From: Hygrocybe punicea
Lineage: Eukaryota > Basidiomycota > Agaricomycetes > Agaricales > Hygrophoraceae
Length of the DNA stretch: 64,000 nt
Assembly: GCA_963556145.1 (NCBI GenBank)
Contig: OY744471.1
Span: 4,891,590 to 4,955,589 of the forward strand
Reading direction: 5' to 3'
Shown: positions 31,861 to 42,272 of the stretch, in pieces
Numbering within the stretch: the stretch's first letter is position 1
Layout of the letters: each line of letters opens with the position of its first letter
Made by a program: the position numbers and the translations under genes
The notes under the pieces: model-generated
What the model saw: only the letters and a program-made list of their open reading frames with translations
Databases searched by the model: none
Told to the model about the DNA's origin: nothing

Positions 31861-32953
31861 GGCTGACACGAAATCACCAAGTGCAACACGCAAATCATTG
31901 CAAGTATTATGAGAGAGACCACAGGTAGAAGATGTCGAGACACCCCCAGTACACAGGGGGATAGGAAAAGGCGATGACTTGTGAAAAGTTTGAGTGCCCA
32001 GCACTAGTGAAACAGATGGAAGGACGTGAAATATGGACCAGAAAATAAGATGATGAAGGCCGAAGACAGGGAGATGCAGAGACAACAGGGACGAGACTTT
32101 GCGGTGCTCAGCACTGGCAAAGATGGTAGAAAGCGATGGGGACAAGTCTTTGCTGGTGCTCGGCACTGGCAAAGATGGTTGAGAAGAACATAAGGCTCTT
32201 ACGGTCACAGTATGGTGAAGCTCAAGTCTCACGGTCACATGATCGAGTTACTGTTGAGCGCCATTCTAAGTCTTTTCTCTTCATCTCCCCTTGATTGAAT
32301 CATAGGGAGATTCTTGTCTCTCTTCTCCCCTTGATTGAATCATAGGGAGATGTTCCTTCCTGGTTGTGTTATCTGCCGATGCCGACACTGAGGTTCTTAT
32401 CTGCCATTTTGCTATGGCTGGCGTCGTCTTCCCCCTACTCTTTGCTTCCCCGGCTCTGGGTACGTTGACTTATCCCCCTCTTCGCAATGGGTTGTCATCC
32501 TATTCATATCTTGCACCAGGATCTGCCCGTTTGACACAAGGAACAGATCAAGACCACACCCTCGATACATGTGTCTGCATGCTGTTTCGCTTAGCACCGT
32601 GTTTTTTTAATCTCCACGTTTTTTTCCCTTTGCCACTACTGAGACGTTCATATTTTTTCTATTGTACTTTTACCAATAATTTGTATTTCATGTGTATTTC
32701 ATACATCCACCATCAAACTCACCCGGTTACGTCTGCATCTTCAACTTATTCACCACGTTGTACAGGAGAAATGTAATTGTTAGTAGCGTTCATGGCAGGA
32801 CAATAGTCATACAGCATGCACACAAGTTGCAATACGTCTTGATTGAGATCGGTTACACCCTTGGAAAGCTATCGTGTCTGGAGGTCCATTAAATTGAAAT
32901 TCACGTCAGTCATCATATATTCGACTGAACTTTGCATAACTCTTTAGACCAAT
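31861..32953. other. Leader region of the hAT transposase; no gene seen
   Basis: Contains a two-copy direct repeat with TCTCCCCTTGATTGAATCAT (about 32283-32347) and short open frames without recognisable domains on both strands. Probably the transposase promoter and captured filler. Confidence 0.45.
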
Positions 32954-35900
32954 ATGCCTCCTCGACGTGGAGCCAAAAAGTCCAAGACGACTGCCTTTGC
33001 AAATGGCGCGCTTCAAACATCCTTCCGAATTCAAGGTAGATATTTCACTTTTAAACCCACTCATATACGGTGCTGACATTCTCATACATATCCAGTACCT
33101 CAACCGTCCACTCCAACTCCTGAACCGATCCATCGAGACAAAGGAAAGGGCAAGGCCGTTGAAGTAGACATCGACGATCCCTTTGGTCCCGGCTTTCTAT
33201 CAAGACCTACCAACCCAGCCATTACACCGATTCGACAGGTGGGGCCTGCGATATTGGACCGTGCTCGGCGAAGGGTTCTTTCTGCAAAAGCTAATGACCC
33301 AAACAACGCAGCAGCAGCTGTCGATATTCTATTTACACCATCTCCTTGCTCACGCCGTCGTCGTCAACAAAGGAAGACGCCTGTCGCAGCTTCTTCTCGC
33401 AACCCACCCAACTTATTCTCTTCTGGCAGCCCAATCATACCCATTCGACAAGTCACATTCCGATTACCATCGAGTTCTCCCAGTGATGGTCCCTTCACCT
33501 CACTTTCACCTCCACAAGCCTCAACTTCACAGCAACCTTCACTCCCACTCTTTGACCTAGCAACTGCTACGTCCACGTCCTCACCAACGTCGCCGGTGTC
33601 GCCGGTGTCAACGTCCAGCTCTAAGTCTAGTGGGTCAGAATCCAACCATAACCCACGGCCACCTGCAGCAAATCCGGCAACTCGTTCATCGCGAACGAAT
33701 GGTCCCGCAGGCAACAAGTCTCGTCACATCGCATCGGACGTGTGGACTTTCTTCGAAAAGATGGGAAACCAGTATAGTTGCATGTTCTGCGGGTATGTGT
33801 TTCCACATCCTAGTTATTATATGATGCTGAACGACTTAAATAGAAATATCCATGCAACGAATCCAAGCTATAAGATTACCAAATTTAGTGTCAAGACATC
33901 CACCGGGACTATTCGCCGTCACTTGATAGAGGAACACATGAATGTTTGGGTGTCTGGTTGTGACGAGTTGGGCATCAAGATAAAGGCAAAGAGTGCCCAG
34001 GCTGCCCTGGATGGATATCGAAAGGGTAAAGGGCAACCAACGGGACGGATGCCGCAAGAACGCACATCGTACTCGAGGGAAGCTTTTGTTGACGCAATCA
34101 TCGAGTTCATTGTCGGCAATGATCAGGTATATTTTTCGATTGTTTTATATTCCTGTATTGATGAGATATCATTATTTTAGTCAATCAATGTTGTCGAATC
34201 ACCGCATCTGCGGGCAATTTTCCTCATGCTTCGAGAAGAACTTCGGGAGTCGGATATTCCTGGCAGGACTACGATCCGTAAACGCATTGAAGAGACGCTT
34301 CAAGAACATTTAGATCAACTAAGTAAAGACATGCAGGTCAGAGCGGCTGCTACCTGCATTTTGACTATTCTTGTTAATAAAGGAACAGCACTCATTAGGG
34401 AAGATTTCATTCACAATGGATATGTGGTCCGATCCGAATCGTTCTCCTTTCATGGCTATCACGGCTCATTGGATCCAATCGCATACTGAAGAAACCCCCA
34501 CTGGCCGTCAACACATTCTCAGATTACGTTCCGACTTGGTGGGATTTCATCGTGTTCCTGGGCGACATGATGGCGAGCATCTCGCCCATGTATTCATATA
34601 CGTTACTGATCGGCTTATGATTACTCACAAGGTATTCAATATTCAAAGTTTCTTCGTATTCTCGTTGACCCTCATCCTCTCAGATTGGATGGATTACCCT
34701 CGACAATGCCTCAAACAATGATACGTTCATGGCCATATTAGAGCGTGAACTTCGGCGACGGAAAATCAAATTTGACAAAATTGAGTGTCGAATTAGGTAG
34801 GTGACATGATTTTGTTGCTGCACCATAAGTACTAATACTCTTTACCTCCAGATGTTTCCCCCACATCGTCAACCTTGCTTGCAAGGCTGTGCTAGCGGCA
34901 ATCACCAATCTCGACTATGTGGCTGAAACCGCTGACGACTTTTACCCTGCAAACTTCTTGGAAGGGATTGACCGAGATCCAATTGCAACTGTCCGATCTC
35001 TCATTCGTGCAGTATGTCTCTCTCTTGCTATCTTGTGCAGCAACTTACCTTTTGATGCGAAAACATTAATTTATACTAGATCCGATCATCTTCTCTGCGC
35101 CGACAGTATTTTTCATCCTTGTTTGAGAGATTAGAGCAGAAGGAACTTCAGCTTCTGCGTGACATGGAAGTGAGGTGGTCTTCAACATTACTCATGATTG
35201 AACGAGCCATTGATCTTCAAGAGGTATTTTTTATTTTTTATTTCGTGGCCAATATTTGACGTGGTTATCTAGGTTCTTGACACCTTCCTCGAAAGCCGGG
35301 AATTTTCTGAACTGCACAAGTTCCAGCTCCGTGATTCCGACTGGAACGCTCTTCGAAAATTTCAATCTATTCTCCAGGTGAGTGTATTTGATTGTTCCTT
35401 TTCTATATAATGTATTATCATTGTCAGATTCCACATGCCTTCCAACAAATGTTATCACATGAGAAGACTCCAACATTATGTCACGCCGTACCTGCATTTG
35501 AAGCGATGCTCAATGTCTGGAAAGTACATCAAGAGCAGAATCCGGAAACTTCTGAAATCGTCCAGAAGGGGATCGACAAACTTGAATTATATAGTAGCCG
35601 AACGGACATGGTCCCTGCTTACACACTGGCCATGAGTCTGTATCTAACTAATTTTTTGCTTTTGCTGACGGTTTTTTTCCAGTTCTAGATCCATCCATCA
35701 AATTGACGTGGCTCGAGGAGTACATGCCAGAGCGAGTTGATTGGGCCAAAGATTTATTTATTAATGCCGTATGTACCAATAATATTTCCGCTTTTATCAC
35801 CTGAATTACTCTATCTTACATAGCTTCGCCCGTATGACCCTACTACTGGAACCGAGGGCCCTGTAGTAAATGCAGAACCACCTGCAGTCCTGCCACGTCC

Positions 35901-36406
35901 CACTGCGAGAGACATCCTCGGCCTCAACCGTATTCGAGGTCACTCAGTTGTGCAACGGGCAATAGAAGTCGAGGCCGCAGCTTACCTTCGCGATACACAG
36001 CCAACAACAAAGAGTCTGACATACTGGCAGGTATGTGAGGCCGATGACAGATGTATCCATTTCATGCTAAACATAGTTGGACAAGGAAAATCAACTTCGC
36101 TATCCGAGAATCTTTTCTCTCGCCATGGACATTTTACCGATACAAGCTTCGGCAGTGCCTTGTGAAAGAGTGTTTTCGTCAAGCAAGGAAACTATGACTG
36201 CACGACGGAATCGCATTTCACCTGAATTAATGGAAGCCCTTCAACTTTTGAAGTATTCCATTCGGCAGGGAAGAGGTCTCAATTTTACGGATGGTCTGGA
36301 TTGGGGTCAGGAGCTTCATGAGTTGGAGACTTACGATGATGCACAGATGCAGCTCCCAGAAGATGTCAACTCATTCATTCAGTCTCTTACAGAAAAACTT
36401 CAGTAG
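32954..36406 (+). CDS. hAT transposase (BED zinc finger, RNase H-like, hATC)
   Basis: Multi-exon transposase, ATG at 32954, stop at 36404-36406. After a Ser/Pro-rich N-terminus, a BED-type zinc finger is seen across a 51-nt intron: 'YSCMFCG' then 'GTIRRHLIEEH'. The catalytic core follows: 'FTMDMWSDP' (first Asp, near 34415), 'GWITLDNASNND' (second Asp, near 34700), 'CFPHIVNLACKA', and the hATC dimerisation block 'ASAVPCERVFSSSKETM' with the Glu near 36165. About a dozen GT-AG introns of 45-65 nt connect the pieces in frame, including one near 34336-34405 where AG directly before ATTTCATTC restores phase. No stop or frameshift found. It lies within TIRs having a perfect target duplication, so this copy may be active. 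The 3' end faces the neighbour gene 121 bp away. Confidence 0.88.
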
Positions 36407-36527
36407 AAATATAAATTTTATTATGAAACGAAGGGACACAAGAACATCACGTAAATAATGTGGTCGACGTGGATGGTAAGACAAATGTACACGATACAAG
36501 GAAAAACAATGAAACGAGACCAACAAA

Positions 36528-39120
36528 CTACGGAAATGTCTCGCCTTCTATGAACCGGCCCGCTACCTCATGTATCTTCTGAGCCAAACGCAGTGACCTT
36601 CCATGCCTCGGAAGAGATTCATACCACTTTCCAGCAGTCCGACATGGGGCCTTGTTCTGCTGGATGAGTTCGAGACGTTTCTGAAACCAGTCCTCGGCAG
36701 CGGGAGTCCAGTGGCCAACATTGAAAAGGCTCTTCTGCCAAGTTGAGTGCTTTGGCCACCAGGAAAGATGGGAGACCTGTTGGTTCGATCCTACATCACG
36801 TTGACTTAACGCATGGCTGACGAATCCAGAGAGGGTACCCACCAGTATACACCCTATATACGCCACATATGAGGTCAAGCTCATCTTCACCGAGGTGATC
36901 GTCACAGAAAGTAGTGCCATCCGCAAAATGGAAGACTTGCCCACGAGAGAAGGCTGCACTAGAGGGGCCAGTAAGAACCCGTCCAGGGCCAACGAATTCC
37001 ATCGCGAGGCGCCAGACAATACCACCCTTGAGGATTGCTTCACGTGCATGTGGAGAACGTAGAAAATGGTCTCGAGCCGCTTCATAAGCGGCATAATCAG
37101 CAGCATCAGGCTGGTAGCCAACTGCACGCACACCGAGAGATATGGGGGGTGGTGGAGGGCCTGTCGATGGAGGTGGGTGTGAAAAGGCAGGGCAAGGATT
37201 GAGGGTATTGAAGGGGATTCCGCGTTCCGCAAGATACCGAACAGCTTCTGTGATATCCCTACACGATCGGAGGCATTGCAGAGCGGTGACCGGACTATCT
37301 ACTGTAAGCAGCCAATCAATATTCGCAGTAGCACTCGTGGACCCGACAAAATATATATTTTGATCTCTATTGTTCATCATCTCCCTCCGCTCAATTGTCA
37401 GATAATGTTCCTGTCGTTCACGCAATGGAAAAAGGCTCGACGAACTGAGATCCCATGGCATAGCTGATAACCCGTCCACTGGTCCATCGATCAGACGTGC
37501 GACGAAGTCGAAGATTGGGCCCTTGTATTTAGTAGCCACTTGAGGGTGAGGGTCCTGCAAAATATTAAGGGTCCGGTCCCATTCGGTATTTGATGGCGTA
37601 GGACCGTCAGCGTAGGCGGTGTCATCCCAATCGAATCCAAAGCGATCATAAAGACGGCAGTCAAGGGTAGTCGTAAATTTAGGAGCAGCGGCATCCGTGT
37701 GGCGATCGCCGACACCATGAATGGACAGCACATCTCGCTGCCAGTGTTCCGCAGGAAGTGGACCCGCAGGTATTGTTTGGCTATTGATTTGATCAGCAGG
37801 TTGCCTCGCCTCACCTTCTTCCAAGGTGGGATCGTCATATTCACCGTCGTAGTCGTCGTTACCGAATGGGTCTTCGTTGTCTGGCGCGTCGGGGTTAAAT
37901 TCGGTACAGACGTCCCATTCCCTATCAAAGGCATTATATCGCATATGTTCCGGCGGCTTTTCTTCCCACAGATCTTCTATCTCTCTGAAATTGACTCTCG
38001 TTCTGAGGCGAAAGCCATCCATTTCCAGCCAGCGGAAGACAGCAGCCCCTCTCTTCCCCGGTGCGCGAAAGCGTTCACCTTCCTTCTGACGAGCCAAGCG
38101 AGCGGCTGTTTCTTGTGCAGTCTCCATGGCAGCAATTTTCTCGTGGCGTACTGCTTGTCGAACAAAGAATTCCTGCCAAGTTTCTCCAAGTTTCTGGCGA
38201 GAGCCTGGGTTTGGCTTAGGGAACTTCTTGGAGGATGTTACATCAGTGGTAGGGCTAGGCGGTGGCGGAGACAACTGCTCCAACTGCCACTGCTGGCATG
38301 CAGCCTGGACTTGTGCATTATTGGGTAAGTAGTTTGCCACCTCGGGTTTGGGTGATACGCGTAGGGGCTTGTCGAGGGTGCTCCATATGAACCAGATAGG
38401 GATATCGACTCTGACGAGTCTTGGGATGTGTGCCAACCATTTGCATTGATGCACGTCAATGACCACGCCTACTCTCGGAACGCTGTCGGTGAAGTCGGCG
38501 ATCGGTGAATCCCGCAGTTGCTGGACCCACTCTGGGTGGACCTTGGTTTCGCTAGTGAGTATCTTCACCCAGTTGGGGTCGTCGCCATATGGGACATAGC
38601 TGGCTGTGAAAAATGAGATGGCCATCGAACACAGTCCCATCAACGGTATGAAAGCATCTCGGGACTTCATGGCACACTTTCGGGCTGAGTGTTCACGTGT
38701 ATGAATGCGGAGGTAGCCGTATGTGTGAGGGACGGGGAAACATCTGTATTCAAGTGGAAAAAAGGCACCCGGGGCTTTTCCCAGTAATTCCCGAGCAACC
38801 ACATAGAGAGAGGTTTCGAGATCGTGCCATTTTTCTCGGGTAGCAGCTGATAATTGGAACCCACCACGGACGCGTTCGATAGATAGCGACTTGTAATCAC
38901 AGACTAGACGCTGTATTAATGGGTGATCCCATCGTATCGAACGGGGCACAAATGGGAGCTGTGGAAGATCGTTGCGCGCCCAATTCGTTGTATAGGTCCA
39001 CTCTGGCCCTGGATCATCACAGTCGAAATTGTGGTAACTGGGGAAGGCAGCTAAGGGACCCGCATTTGGGGAGGTGATTACAAAGTTGTCGAGGATGAAG
39101 GTTTTGAAGGTCGACGGCAT
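36528..39120 (-). CDS. Second gene of the hAT element: conserved Agaricomycete protein, unknown function
   Basis: Two exons, 39120-36843 and 36790-36528 (52-nt intron), giving 846 aa. I recall close relatives as uncharacterised proteins in many mushroom genomes; no enzyme motif is recognised. Visible blocks: an N-terminal globular part ('GPEWTYTTNWARNDLPQLPF'), a hydrophobic 'FIPLMGLCSMAISFFTASYV' stretch, 'VGVVIDVHQCKWLAHIPRL', a charged helical region ('RQAVRHEKIAAMETAQE'), 'FRWLEMDGFRLRTRV', an acidic segment ('DNEDPFGNDDYDGEYDD'), and the ending 'DELDLICGVYRVYTG' / 'HLSWWPKHSTW'. Lying between intact hAT ends and convergent with the transposase, it is probably element cargo or an accessory transposition gene. 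The ATG at 39120 directly follows a possible acceptor (CAG), so a 5' non-coding exon is possible. Confidence 0.8.
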
Positions 39121-39213
39121 CTGACAGCAGTATTTGGGTTAATAGAATAGGTGCAAAAAAAAAGATACACACGGATAGGGATGCAAAGGAGCGGTGAAAG
39201 ACGAAGTCAAAGA

Positions 39214-39599
39214 GCTCGCTGATACACTGTACGGGCCAACGAGAATAGATTGACCAATGGGAGCACCTGAGCCAAGGCCAATGGGAGCGTGGAGCTTGTT
39301 GATACTCAGTACAGGCGAACGAGAACGGCTAGAGCGATGGGAGCACCCGAGCCAAGACACGCCTGGAGGCTGGAGCTCGCTTGTACTTTGTACAGGCGAG
39401 CGAGAATGGAACGAAGGAGTCTCGGAGGCCAAGAAGTTAGGGCAAGTCTGAGCCAAGACGAACAACGATGGAATGCAAGAGTCTCTGAGCCAAGAGGTTA
39501 GGGCACGTCTGAGCCAAGATAAAAGCTCGCTAGTACTTTGTACAGGCGAACGATGAGTCGGGGAATGCTCACTTGTACTTTGTACGGGTGAGCAATGAA
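39214..39599. repeat. Five palindromic iterons near the hAT right end
   Basis: Five imperfect copies of a 30-bp palindrome of the form GCTCGCTTGTACTTTGTACA followed by a GCGAGCGAG-like arm: 39214-39244, 39294-39323, 39375-39404, 39524-39556, 39566-39599. Separate GAGCCAAG repeats lie between them. Located upstream of the 846-aa gene and in the element's subterminal zone, they may bind transposase or regulate that gene. Confidence 0.75.
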
Positions 39600-40537
39600 C
39601 AAAACAGTAAATACAAACAACGGATCTGGCCGACCTGGGTCACCTGACAAATTTCCTTTTTTGGACGGTTAGCCGCGGCTTAGCCGTTGCCACAACGGTC
39701 CGGTCCGGCTAACAACCCATATATGGGTTAACCGTTGTTAGCCGTAGCCGAGCCGAGCCGGACCGAGCCGTGGCAACACTACTTTGGGCATTGTATAGAT
39801 AAAATTTCTAGCACTATATAAGCATGATTGGGCTCGCAGGACACCTGAGCAAGAAACGGTGACAGGATCACAAATGGTCACAGGTGTGACAGATCTATGA
39901 ACTCATCTGGGGAATCAGCCTCAGCAACGGTGCACACCTTATAACTGCAGGCAGGCTGGTTTAAAATAAGCTGGAAAGCCACTAATAGTTATAAGGAACC
40001 TAGTTAAACTATATTCTATGAGCCTTTGAAGGGTTCCTGCATAAAATCTTGAAATGTGGCTGAAAGCTGTGGCTTGAGCGGTTTCAAGCGGCTCAACGTG
40101 GCTTGGCTTGACGGATTTGGCAAAAGCCACAGAAGCGGAGCGGGAGCCGAGCTGAGCGGAGCGGTGGCAACACTACCTCCATGTCCGGATTGGCATCTGA
40201 CATTTTGACCAAAACCTCAAAATTTTGTCCGGATTGGGGATCTATCCTAGGTTCAGACAAGCCGGGGTCCTCGTATGGAACGTCTATGATACGCTGACGA
40301 ACGACTACGATACGCTTATAAGTTATTCTCTCTGTTTGATGTGAATAATGTACCACCTCACCAGTGCCAAATCTCTCCTTTGAACTTCTACCATGTACGT
40401 ACTCTTCCTGCCTTTGCTCACATACCTTCATTCTAAGCATTGCACTGTCGCCTGCTCTTGACCTAGTCCACTCGTGCGTATCATTTCGTTGCCCTTCCTT
40501 ACCATTCCTTACATCGCATCATCTAGGACTCCTCTCA

Positions 40538-41496
40538 ATGATGCCCGACAAAATAACCACTCTCGAGACCAAGATCGTTGGCATCTGCCAAAAGCACAAG
40601 GCAGGTAATTGGCGTGAAAGGGGCTACCGCGCATGCGTGTTTGTCGAACCGTGCTATTTCGTGAAATATGGCGACCCCAAAACGCTAATGCCTGAAATTG
40701 CAACTCAAGAATACATCTTCGGCTGCGCGAAATCACAGTCAGACACGTCATACGTACCACGTATTCCCGAAATAAAACACTACTTTCAAGAAGGACGGAC
40801 AATGTATTTGGTTATGGAACGTATCACGCTCACGGTCCCCCCCCCTTCAGACCTCACCGAGAGGGTAGCAAGGGCTCTCAAGTGGCTCTCGGAGGTGAAA
40901 CCTCCTTCCGGCCATGTAATTGGTCCCTTGGGAGGCGGTCACATCCGCCATAAAGTCTTTAAGGACTTCGAGGCACCTCTACCTTTCTCGAGCGTCGATG
41001 CCCTGGGGCGGTATTTGGAGACAGTGCGTCCATGCTTGTATTTTATCGAGCATGCACCATTCCCTAACATGTAATCCGGGACAGGTGTACAAGAGGCTCC
41101 CGCTCCCGCCCCAGATCAAGAATAAGGTGACTCCTGTCATGATCAGAAAGGATCGCCTGATGTTCACGCAGTCCGACATGGACCCCAGCAACTTTGGCGT
41201 CGACGAGCAGGATCGGACGGTTCTCATGGATTTTGGGGAGATAGGGTGGTTACCCGAGACTTTCGTAGCATATACGATGTCTACACGCGACGGCAGCCTC
41301 GACCCTATTGCAAGCTCCTTAGGTTTGTCAAATGGTTCAAACGCCTCGATGGCCAATATCCGCGGGTATTTGTGGATGGTTTCCGACCCGAAATTTGGTA
41401 CGTCAACTTGAACTTGACATGGGAATTTAACTAACGTTCGCCATAGGCCTGAACAAGGATGGCTATCCCAATAATGGGGAGCAGCAAAAAAACTAG
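40538..41496 (+). CDS. APH/protein-kinase-like phosphotransferase (fungal family)
   Basis: Three exons: 40538-41023, 41085-41397, 41447-41496 (introns 61 and 49 nt, GT-AG), giving 282 aa in frame. It belongs to the aminoglycoside-phosphotransferase-like kinase fold widespread in Agaricomycetes, with unknown natural substrates. Residues about 60-110 hold the N-lobe and hinge ('MYLVMERI' at the hinge). The catalytic loop reads S192-D193...N198 ('TQSDMDPSN'), where the usual His is Gln, and the metal-binding motif is D211-F-G. The length is typical. The duplicated ATGs at 40538/40541 make the exact start uncertain by one codon. The nested elements end 258 bp upstream, so its promoter may have been displaced. 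Confidence 0.8.
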
Positions 41497-41559
41497 ACCA
41501 AGGGAATAGGGATGTACACTCTCGATCTCGAAGTTAAGCCTAGTAAGTAAACACCTCTA

Positions 41560-41942
41560 CAGTGTTCAATGGCTCCTTTGAACACTACCAGTCCTTTGAA
41601 CACCCTGATATAATTGATTCTGTACTGATTTCTACTGCTAAAAAATGTTCTAATTCCTTCAGTGTATTATCTGAACCTATCTAGATATTGTTTTTTATTC
41701 AGAACCACCAATAAAATTAGAAACTGAATACCAATAAAGTAGAGAGAAATCTGTTCACTCCTTTGAACACTAATGTTTTGACCATAAAACATTCCAGTAT
41801 CAACAGATTCCTTTAAAAATTGGTATGAGAGGTCTTTGGATATATGAGCAACCTTCTGTCTATTCAGATTTTGTTCAAGATGATTTGGCTACCTGTGGCA
41901 TTTGAGGGTAATTTTTGTGTTCAAAGGAGCCATTGAATACTG
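41560..41942. mobile_element. MITE of Tc1/mariner type, 383 bp
   Basis: Inverted ends of about 26 bp, CAGTGTTCAATGGCTCCTTT and its inverse with one mismatch, flanked by TA on both sides (41558-41559 and 41943-41944). The interior is A+T-rich and repeats the CTTTGAACAC motif. No coding content. Confidence 0.8.
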
Positions 41943-42167
41943 TACTCGCTATAAAAGTTGAACCCCAGTGAAAAGTCCCGCTAGGTAGAAACTTTTAGAA
42001 ACTTTCAGGCCCTTTGCGGTCCTACAAAATCTCGTCTTAATATTTAAATAGAATTCTGCACCCACAGTGGATGCCTGTCCAATTAAATCTTGAAAAAAAC
42101 ATTGCGATTGCTATGAAAAAACATTGCGTTCCATTGTATTCGATTAAAGTGTCCAGGTGCACTGCTC

Positions 42168-42262
42168 CTTGCCCCCCGTTCCATTCCCCGTTCCCCCATT
42201 CCCCATTCCCCGCTCCCCCATTCCCCGCTGCTCGTTCCCTGTTCCTGGTTCCCTGCTCCTGG
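42168..42262 (+). repeat. CCCCATTCC/CCCTGTTCC pyrimidine repeat
   Basis: Imperfect repeats of CCCCATTCCCC and CCTGGTTCCCTG, just downstream of the minus-strand cargo gene's stop. It looks like a minisatellite in the 3' untranslated region. Confidence 0.8.
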
Positions 42263-42272
42263 TTCTGCCAAT

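Larger units (their letters stand above)
30454..39781. mobile_element. Inner hAT transposon, 9.3 kb, apparently autonomous
   Basis: Ends TAGTGTTGCCACGGCTCGG... and ...CCGAGCCGTGGCAACACTA with an exact 8-bp duplication CTTTGGGC (30446-30453 and 39782-39789). It contains an apparently intact hAT transposase (32954-36406, plus), a convergent second gene (36528-39120, minus), a relic of a BCS1-like ATPase (30870-31860) and palindromic iterons (39214-39599) near the right end. Subterminal GGCTAGCC/GGCTAA motifs are dense at both ends. The perfect duplication indicates recent insertion. Confidence 0.92.
30261..40175. mobile_element. Middle element of the nest (hAT-type, about 0.6 kb plus insertion)
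   Basis: Ends TAGTGTTGCCGCCGC... and ...GGTGGCAACACTA with an exact 8-bp duplication CCTCCATG (30253-30260 and 40176-40183). Its own DNA is 30261-30453 and 39790-40175, rich in GAGCTGAGC/GGCT motifs, without a gene. It landed inside the outer element and was later split by the inner one. Confidence 0.9.
29652..40271. mobile_element. Outer element of a three-level nest (non-autonomous, about 0.7 kb plus insertions)
   Basis: Ends AGGACCCCGGCTTGTC... and ...GACAAGCCGGGGTCCT with an exact 8-bp duplication CGTATGGA (29644-29651 and 40272-40279). Its own sequence is 29652-30260 plus 40184-40271; everything between came later. Seven TGTCCGGA motifs, mostly followed by GGATCT, lie in its arms (29711, 29746, 29787, 30172, 30214, 40182, 40226), probably transposase-binding repeats. 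No coding content of its own. The 8-bp duplication fits hAT or a related superfamily. Confidence 0.85.

Noticed and set aside
39139..39465. 108-codon minus-strand frame upstream of the 846-aa gene
   Set aside because: Its repeating amino-acid pattern comes from the palindromic iterons.
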